Source: Desulfobulbaceae bacterium UBA2262 (lineage in GTDB: Bacteria; Desulfobacterota; Desulfobulbia; Desulfobulbales; Desulfurivibrionaceae). From it: DNA of 11,297 bases. A model generated the notes under the pieces. That model worked only from the letters and a program-made list of their open reading frames with translations. It was not told the origin of the DNA and made no database searches. Positions 7,210 through 11,297 of this stretch are shown here, in pieces (position 1 is the first letter of the stretch; each line of letters begins with the position of its first letter). Both the position numbers and the translations under genes were made by a program. The stretch covers positions 18,519-29,815 of the forward strand of contig DDXK01000131.1 of assembly GCA_002347185.1 (NCBI GenBank), read 5' to 3'.

Positions 7210-8220
7210 ATGATGCCGGAAAAAACGCGATTCCTTCCCCCGAAATGGGTTGCCGTTGCGCTCTGCCTCCTTTCCTTCCTCGCCATTTCCCCGACGCCGC
7301 CCGTGCCGGCGGCCTCCGCCCCGCTCAAGGCCACCATCGCCACGGGCGTCCAGTACAAGCCGATCCTCGACCTCGCCCGGCAGCTGGGTTTCTTCTCTGA
7401 ACAGGATCTCGAGGTGACGGTAACCGCCCATGTGCAAGGCAAGCCGATCATGGAGCAGATGTTCGCCGGAAAAAGCGACTTCGCCATCACGGTGGAGACC
7501 CCGGTGGTGCACTTCGCCCTGCTCCGGGATGATTTCCGCATCCTCGCCTCGGTTGGGACAAACGAAAACATCCAGCGCATCCTCGCCCGCAAGGATCAAG
7601 GGATCATGCTCCCCGCGGATCTGAAGGGCAGGCGCATCGGGGTGCCGCCCAACACCGGCACCCATTTCTTCACCGATCTCTTCCTGCGCAAGCACGGCAT
7701 CCTCCCGGAAGAAGTTTCCTGGGTCTTCCGGGAGGGGCGGGAGCTGCCCGAGCTGCTTTCCTCGGGCAGCGTGGACGCCATAGCCATTGTCGTCCAGGGC
7801 GCCCTCCCTTCCCAGCGCTCCCTCGGCCCGAAGCTCGTCGTCTTCAGCGAGGCAGGCCTCTGCCACTCCAATTTCCTCCTCATGGCCATGCAGGATTCCC
7901 TCAAACGCCAGCCGGAAAAGGCGGAGCGGCTGCTCCGTGCCCTGCGCAAAATCGAGCACTACCTGGAGGCCCACCCCGAAGTACTAGTCCGCCTGCTCGT
8001 GGAGACGCAAGGGTTTGCGGAAGAGGATGCCCGCCGGCTCGCCGCCGACTACCGCTTTCAGGTCAACCTGCCCCGGGTGCTGCTCCTGACCCTGGAGGAC
8101 AATGCCCGCTGGGCCCTGGATAACGGCTTCAGCACCGGAAAAAGGATCCCCAGTTTCAGCGATTTCTTCGAACCGGCCCCGCTGCGGCGGCTCGATCCCG
8201 ACACCATCGACTATGAATAG
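7210..8220 (+). CDS. NMT1/SsuA-type periplasmic substrate-binding protein, copy 1
   Basis: A 336-residue secreted binding protein of the NMT1/nitrate-sulfonate-taurine type. It has a Sec signal peptide (basic MMPEKTRFLPPKW, hydrophobic VAVALCLLSFLAI, likely cleavage after PVPAASA), then a first strand KATIATGVQYKPIL, the domain-hinge region KSDFAITVETPVVHFALL, LKGRRIGVPPNTGTHFF with N148, and a C-terminal LPRVLLLTLEDNARWALDNG. The ligand is not identifiable from sequence. No permease or ATPase gene is visible, and the flanks are two-component genes, so a ligand-presenting sensor role is possible. The start is uncertain: ATG 7210, the adjacent ATG 7213, or an upstream ATG at 7159 with no ribosome site; the 7210/7213 pair gives a normal signal peptide and a leader length like that of copy 3. 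Confidence 0.85.
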   Translation: MMPEKTRFLPPKWVAVALCLLSFLAISPTPPVPAASAPLKATIATGVQYKPILDLARQLGFFSEQDLEVTVTAHVQGKPIMEQMFAGKSDFAITVETPVVHFALLRDDFRILASVGTNENIQRILARKDQGIMLPADLKGRRIGVPPNTGTHFFTDLFLRKHGILPEEVSWVFREGRELPELLSSGSVDAIAIVVQGALPSQRSLGPKLVVFSEAGLCHSNFLLMAMQDSLKRQPEKAERLLRALRKIEHYLEAHPEVLVRLLVETQGFAEEDARRLAADYRFQVNLPRVLLLTLEDNARWALDNGFSTGKRIPSFSDFFEPAPLRRLDPDTIDYE

Positions 8221-8230
8221 GCAGGCAGCC

Positions 8231-9247
8231 ATGCAGTCCTTTTCCCCCTGCCGCCCCCTGGCCACCCTTCTCCTGCTGCTCCTCGCCCTGCCTCTGCCGG
8301 GCTGCCGGGATCGGCAACCCGGAGGCGAAAGCGCCACCAGACAGAAGGCCAAACTTTCCGTTTGCATGGGCGGCATGGTTTCCGTCCTGCCCATCATCGC
8401 CCAGGCCCAGGAATTGGACCTTCGGGAAGGAATTTCCCTCAGCATCCAGCAGCGCAAGGATGGCAAGCTGGCCATGGACGCGGCCATGGCCGGCGAATGC
8501 GACTTCGCCATCAACTCCGAACCCCCCATCGTGCAGCTGGCCTTCGCGCAGGACGATTTCGTCATCCTGGCGGCGGTGATGGCCTCCGGCAACGCTTCGA
8601 AAATCATCGCCCGCCAGGACCGGGGGATAACGAGCGCCGACGACCTCAGAGGCAAGCGGATCGGGGCCCGCCGCTTCATCCTCTCCCATTTTTTTCTGGG
8701 CATGTATCTCCAGAAGCACGGCATCGACGCCAACGAGACAGAGATCCTCTTCTTCGAATCCCGCGAACTCCCGCAGGCCCTGGCCGGCGGACAGATCGAC
8801 GCCTATGCCAGCGCCGACACCTACATCATCCAGGGCAAGCAGCTTCTGGGCGAGAAGGCGGTTGTCCTCAGCGAACCCGACCTCTGTTACAACGGCAGCT
8901 ACCTCAGCGCCCGCCGCGCCTGGGTCGACGCCAACCCCGATCTGGTCCGCCGCCTCCTCTCCGCCCTGCTGGCGGCGGAGGAATATCTCCGGGAGCATCC
9001 CGGCCAGACAAAGGCCATGCTCGCAGAGCGGCTCGGCCTGCCGGCCGCAGAAATCGAGGCCATCTTCGCCGACTCCCGCTTCGAAGTGAGCCTGCCGCAG
9101 CCGCTGCTCCTTTCCTTCGAGGACCAGGCCCGCTGGCAGATCGCCACCGGGCAGACGGAAAACGGGAAGCAGCCAAATTTCCTCGATTTTTTCCGTCCGG
9201 AATTCCTTCGCGAACTGAGGCCCGGGGCGGTCACCATCAAGAAATGA
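8231..9247 (+). CDS. NMT1-type substrate-binding lipoprotein, copy 2 (divergent pocket)
   Basis: A 338-residue paralogue of its two neighbours, aligned along its whole length (KIIARQDRGITSADDLRGKR, LQKHGID, SRELPQAL, and LPQPLLLSFEDQARWQIATG). It differs in anchoring: after a short hydrophobic stretch (LATLLLLLLALPL) comes LPGC, a plausible lipobox, so it is predicted to be a lipoprotein. It also differs in the likely binding cleft: the first-strand IATG of the other two is VCMGG here, and the Asn-Thr of the RIxVxxNT segment is F149-I150. It probably binds a different ligand. Start at ATG 8231 (AGGCAGG upstream); an in-frame ATG at 8213 would overlap the previous stop and merely lengthen the signal peptide. 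With a 10-bp gap and no promoter, it is co-transcribed with copy 1. Confidence 0.85.
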   Translation: MQSFSPCRPLATLLLLLLALPLPGCRDRQPGGESATRQKAKLSVCMGGMVSVLPIIAQAQELDLREGISLSIQQRKDGKLAMDAAMAGECDFAINSEPPIVQLAFAQDDFVILAAVMASGNASKIIARQDRGITSADDLRGKRIGARRFILSHFFLGMYLQKHGIDANETEILFFESRELPQALAGGQIDAYASADTYIIQGKQLLGEKAVVLSEPDLCYNGSYLSARRAWVDANPDLVRRLLSALLAAEEYLREHPGQTKAMLAERLGLPAAEIEAIFADSRFEVSLPQPLLLSFEDQARWQIATGQTENGKQPNFLDFFRPEFLRELRPGAVTIKK

Positions 9248-9285
9248 GCCCCAGGCCAGGAAAACGCGGCCGGCGAAATCTTTGC

Positions 9286-9315
9286 TTGCGCCCCCGTCCG
9301 GGGCTGGGCGATAAT
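9286..9315 (+). promoter_or_regulatory. Predicted promoter of third binding-protein gene
   Basis: TTGCGC (9286-9291), an 18-bp spacer and GATAAT (9310-9315; 5 of 6 consensus bases), paralogous to the element at 7104-7133. The expected leader to the ATG at 9396 is about 74 nt. It sits in the 148-bp gap after copy 2, in which I see no other gene. Confidence 0.55.
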
Positions 9316-9395
9316 TGCCGGTATGGGGACCGCCGCGCACGCTCGCGCCGGCTGCCCGGCCCCGACTCCCTCCACCCCCGCCAGAGGTGCTCACG

Positions 9396-10412
9396 ATGAC
9401 CTGCCCTTTCCCGCTCGCAAGCGCCCAATGGGTCCGCCTCGCCCTCTGCGCCCTCTGCCTCCTCTGGCCCGCGCCCGCGCCTGCCGCGCCCCCCTTGCAA
9501 AAAGTGACAATCGCCACCGGCGCTCCGCCGCTGCCCCTGCTCGAACTCACCACCAGGCAGGGCTACTTTGCCGAGGAGGGGCTGGAAGTACTCCTGCAAA
9601 AACATGTGCTGGGCAAGGAGGGCCTTGAGCGGATGCTGGCCGGCGAATGCGACTTCGCCATCCTTGCCGCCCCGCCGGTGGTCCACTACGGTTTTGGCCG
9701 CGATGATTTTCGCGTCATCGCCTCGATCTTCCACAACAGCGACATCAATCAGATCGTGGCGCGCAAGGATCGCGGCATCCTGACCCCCGGCGATCTCAGG
9801 GGCATGCGCATCGCGGTGGCCAGAAACACCGCGCCCCATTTCTTTGCTGACCTCCTGCTGAGCAAGCATGGGATAGGCTCCGAAGAGGTGACCTGGATTT
9901 TCGCCAAGGGTGTGGAGCTCCCCGATCTCCTGCGCAGGGGCGGCGCCGACGCCGTCGCCACCGTGAACCAGCAGGCTTTCAGTCTCGCCAGAAAGCTTGG
10001 CCGCGAAAGGGCCAGCCTCTTTCACGATCCGGGCATCTGCCACAACAATATCATCCTGGTTGCGAAGAAGGAAACCCTGGCCAGCCGCCCGGAGCTGGCC
10101 GACCGCCTGCTCCGGGCGCTGCTGAAGACGGAAAAATATCTGGCCCGCAATCCGGACGAACTGCCGCGGCTCTTCGTCAACGACCCCGAAATCGACGAGA
10201 CCGAAGCCCGCCTCCTGGCCAGCTCCTATTATTTCAAGATCAGTCTGCCCCACGTTCTCCTGCTGGGAATGGAGGACATTGCCCGCTGGTCCTTGAGCAA
10301 CGGCCTTGCCACGGCCACGAAGCCCGTCAACTTCCTCGACCTCATCGATCCGGCCCCCCTGCGCCGGGTGGCGCCGGAGGCCGTCACCCTCGAAAAGGCG
10401 GGCAGCAGATGA
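9396..10412 (+). CDS. NMT1/SsuA-type periplasmic substrate-binding protein, copy 3
   Basis: A 338-residue secreted protein closest to copy 1. The signal peptide runs through WVRLALCALCLLW to a likely cleavage at APAPA/APP. Shared family segments are KVTIATGAPPLPLLEL, DFAILAAPPVVHYGFGRDDF, IVARKDRGILTPGDLRG, IAVARNTAPHFFADLLLSKH with N144, and LPHVLLLGMEDIARWSLSNG. All three paralogues keep one cysteine in the same place (C218, C219 and C215 in a [LI]-C-[HY]-x-N/G context), which may shape the ligand site. Start at ATG 9396 with AGAGGTG 6 bp before it. Its own promoter suggests expression separate from copies 1 and 2. Ligand unknown; no transporter subunits nearby. Confidence 0.85.
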   Translation: MTCPFPLASAQWVRLALCALCLLWPAPAPAAPPLQKVTIATGAPPLPLLELTTRQGYFAEEGLEVLLQKHVLGKEGLERMLAGECDFAILAAPPVVHYGFGRDDFRVIASIFHNSDINQIVARKDRGILTPGDLRGMRIAVARNTAPHFFADLLLSKHGIGSEEVTWIFAKGVELPDLLRRGGADAVATVNQQAFSLARKLGRERASLFHDPGICHNNIILVAKKETLASRPELADRLLRALLKTEKYLARNPDELPRLFVNDPEIDETEARLLASSYYFKISLPHVLLLGMEDIARWSLSNGLATATKPVNFLDLIDPAPLRRVAPEAVTLEKAGSR

Positions 10413-10437
10413 GGCCAGTCATTGCCCCGCCCACTTC

Positions 10438-10484
10438 CCGGCCAGGGCCCCCGACCCTGCTTCCTGCCTGGACCGGCCAGGGCC
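10438..10484 (+). repeat. 12-bp direct repeat ahead of the sensor kinase gene
   Basis: The exact 12-mer CCGGCCAGGGCC occurs at 10438-10449 and again at 10473-10484, 35 bp apart start to start, in the 100-bp gap before the kinase gene. It could be a tandem operator for the cognate regulator, but such GC-rich words arise easily by chance here. No clear -10/-35 pair accompanies it. Confidence 0.35.
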
Positions 10485-10500
10485 GCCCCGCGCCAACAGA

Positions 10501-10508
10501 GAGGGAGG
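10501..10508 (+). promoter_or_regulatory. Strong ribosome binding site for sensor kinase
   Basis: GAGGGAGG lies 4 bp before the ATG at 10513 and confirms the start of a gene that runs off the window edge. Confidence 0.6.
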
Positions 10509-10512
10509 CGCC

Positions 10513-11297
10513 ATGAAGATTAGGGACAAGCTCCTCTTCATCGCGATCCTGCCCCTGGTGCTTGCCCTGGTGGTCGGCAGCATCCAGTACCACAATGCCA
10601 ACGCCATCCAGCAGCATACCGAAAAGGCCAGGCTTGCCGACGAGCTCTACAAGATGATGGCGAGCCTCACCCAGCTGACCACCGAATACCACATGTTTTA
10701 CGAAGAGCGGGCCCGGGAACAGTGGCTGCGCCTGCACGCCGGGATGGGGAAAAAGCTGGAGGAGGTCACCCCGCTCTTCGCCTCCCCCAATGAACAGGAG
10801 ATACTCGCCAATGCCAGGCGGAGCCACAAAACCCTCTCCTACCTCTTCGAGCAGTACGGGCCGCACCGGCCCCATCAGAACGACGCCTCCTGGCGGAAAT
10901 ACGCCGAACGGATCACCAGCCGCATCCTGCAGGAGCAGGAGCTGTTCATGCCGGAGCTGGAGCGGCTGCACGGCATCAACCACGTCGCGGCCCTCACTCT
11001 TGGCCACCGGCAATCACGCCTCTTCGGGATTTTCCTCATCGGGCTGGCGCTGACCATTCCGGTGAGCGTCGCCCTGGTCTTCCGCTCCTTCTCCCGGCCC
11101 CTGCAGGAGGTACAGAAAGGGATGCAGGCCTTTGCCGCCGGCGAGCAGGGCTATCGGATCAGGGCCACGGCCAAGGACGAAATCGGCGAGGTGGCCCGCG
11201 CCTTCGACCAGATGGCCGAGCAGCGCACCAGGGCGCTTCTGGCCCGGCAGGAGGCGGAACAGATGCTTGTCCACCAGTCGCGGCTGGCGGCCATGGG
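10513..11297 (+). CDS. Membrane sensor histidine kinase, N-terminal part (cut by window edge)
   Basis: 261 codons are visible and the frame is still open at the end. Residues 7-25 (LLFIAILPLVLALVVGSI) form the first membrane segment. Residues about 26-169 are a mostly helical periplasmic sensor (LADELYKMMASLTQLTTEYH, then RAREQWLRLHAGM), resembling the four-helix-bundle sensors common in deltaproteobacterial kinases. The second membrane segment is about 170-191 (LFGIFLIGLALTIPVSVALVF region), followed by a HAMP linker at 192-240 (SRPLQEVQKGM ... KDEIGEVARAFDQM). The last visible residues, LVHQSRLAAMG, are the usual lead-in to the dimerisation/phosphoacceptor helix; the H-box itself is outside the window. 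Downstream PAS, HATPase or REC domains cannot be seen. It likely pairs with the REC-Hpt protein and may read ligand-loaded binding proteins encoded just upstream; both are inferences from gene order. Confidence 0.85.
   Translation, partial: MKIRDKLLFIAILPLVLALVVGSIQYHNANAIQQHTEKARLADELYKMMASLTQLTTEYHMFYEERAREQWLRLHAGMGKKLEEVTPLFASPNEQEILANARRSHKTLSYLFEQYGPHRPHQNDASWRKYAERITSRILQEQELFMPELERLHGINHVAALTLGHRQSRLFGIFLIGLALTIPVSVALVFRSFSRPLQEVQKGMQAFAAGEQGYRIRATAKDEIGEVARAFDQMAEQRTRALLARQEAEQMLVHQSRLAAM

Noticed and set aside
8156..9553. Minus-strand open frame (465 codons) opposite the second binding protein and across the promoter gap
   Set aside because: Shadow of copy 2; composition biased and no family resemblance, and it would cross the start of copy 3.
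10441..10460. Hairpin CAGGG/CCCTG after the third binding-protein gene
   Set aside because: Only a 5-bp stem with a 7-nt loop and no T tract; too weak to call a terminator or attenuator.

Overview
The window is GC-rich bacterial chromosomal DNA with dense, mostly co-directional genes. Protein similarities (a fused CoA-transferase/GNAT, a one-chain ADP-forming acyl-CoA synthetase, sensor kinases with a helical periplasmic domain, NMT1-type binding proteins) recall anaerobic Desulfobacterota (Desulfobulbales/Desulfuromonadales-like). That placement is an inference; no rRNA or other phylogenetic marker is present. Nothing looks like an insertion sequence, phage, CRISPR array, tRNA or rRNA.

Layout. 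Positions 1-253 (minus strand) hold the N-terminal end of an HD-family dGTPase-like phosphohydrolase with a good sigma70 promoter, divergent from everything else. Positions 491-6187 (plus) form a tight four-gene unit: a zinc deacetylase of the HDAC/AcuC type, a two-CBS-domain AcuB-like protein, a 701-residue ADP-forming acyl-CoA synthetase (alpha and beta parts fused), and a 623-residue acetyl-CoA hydrolase/CoA-transferase carrying a C-terminal GNAT acetyltransferase. This reads as an acyl-CoA/acetate module that carries its own reversible protein-acetylation control: acetyltransferase, deacetylase, nucleotide-sensing CBS protein and two acyl-CoA enzymes. It resembles Bacillus acuABC, but with the AcuA-like GNAT welded onto a metabolic enzyme.

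Positions 6236-11297 (plus) are a signalling region: a REC-Hpt protein without an output domain, three paralogous NMT1-like periplasmic binding proteins (the middle one a predicted lipoprotein), and the start of a membrane sensor histidine kinase (TM, periplasmic domain, TM, HAMP), cut by the window end just before its expected H-box. No ABC permease or ATPase is present, so the binding proteins may be ligand-sensing partners of the kinase rather than transport components. The first and third binding-protein genes are preceded by two similar promoter-like elements (21 of 30 positions identical, both with an 18-bp spacer) about 70-80 bp from the start codons, which suggests the region arose by duplication that included the promoter.

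The two halves may or may not be functionally linked: only 48 bp separate the CoA-transferase and REC-Hpt genes and no terminator was seen there.
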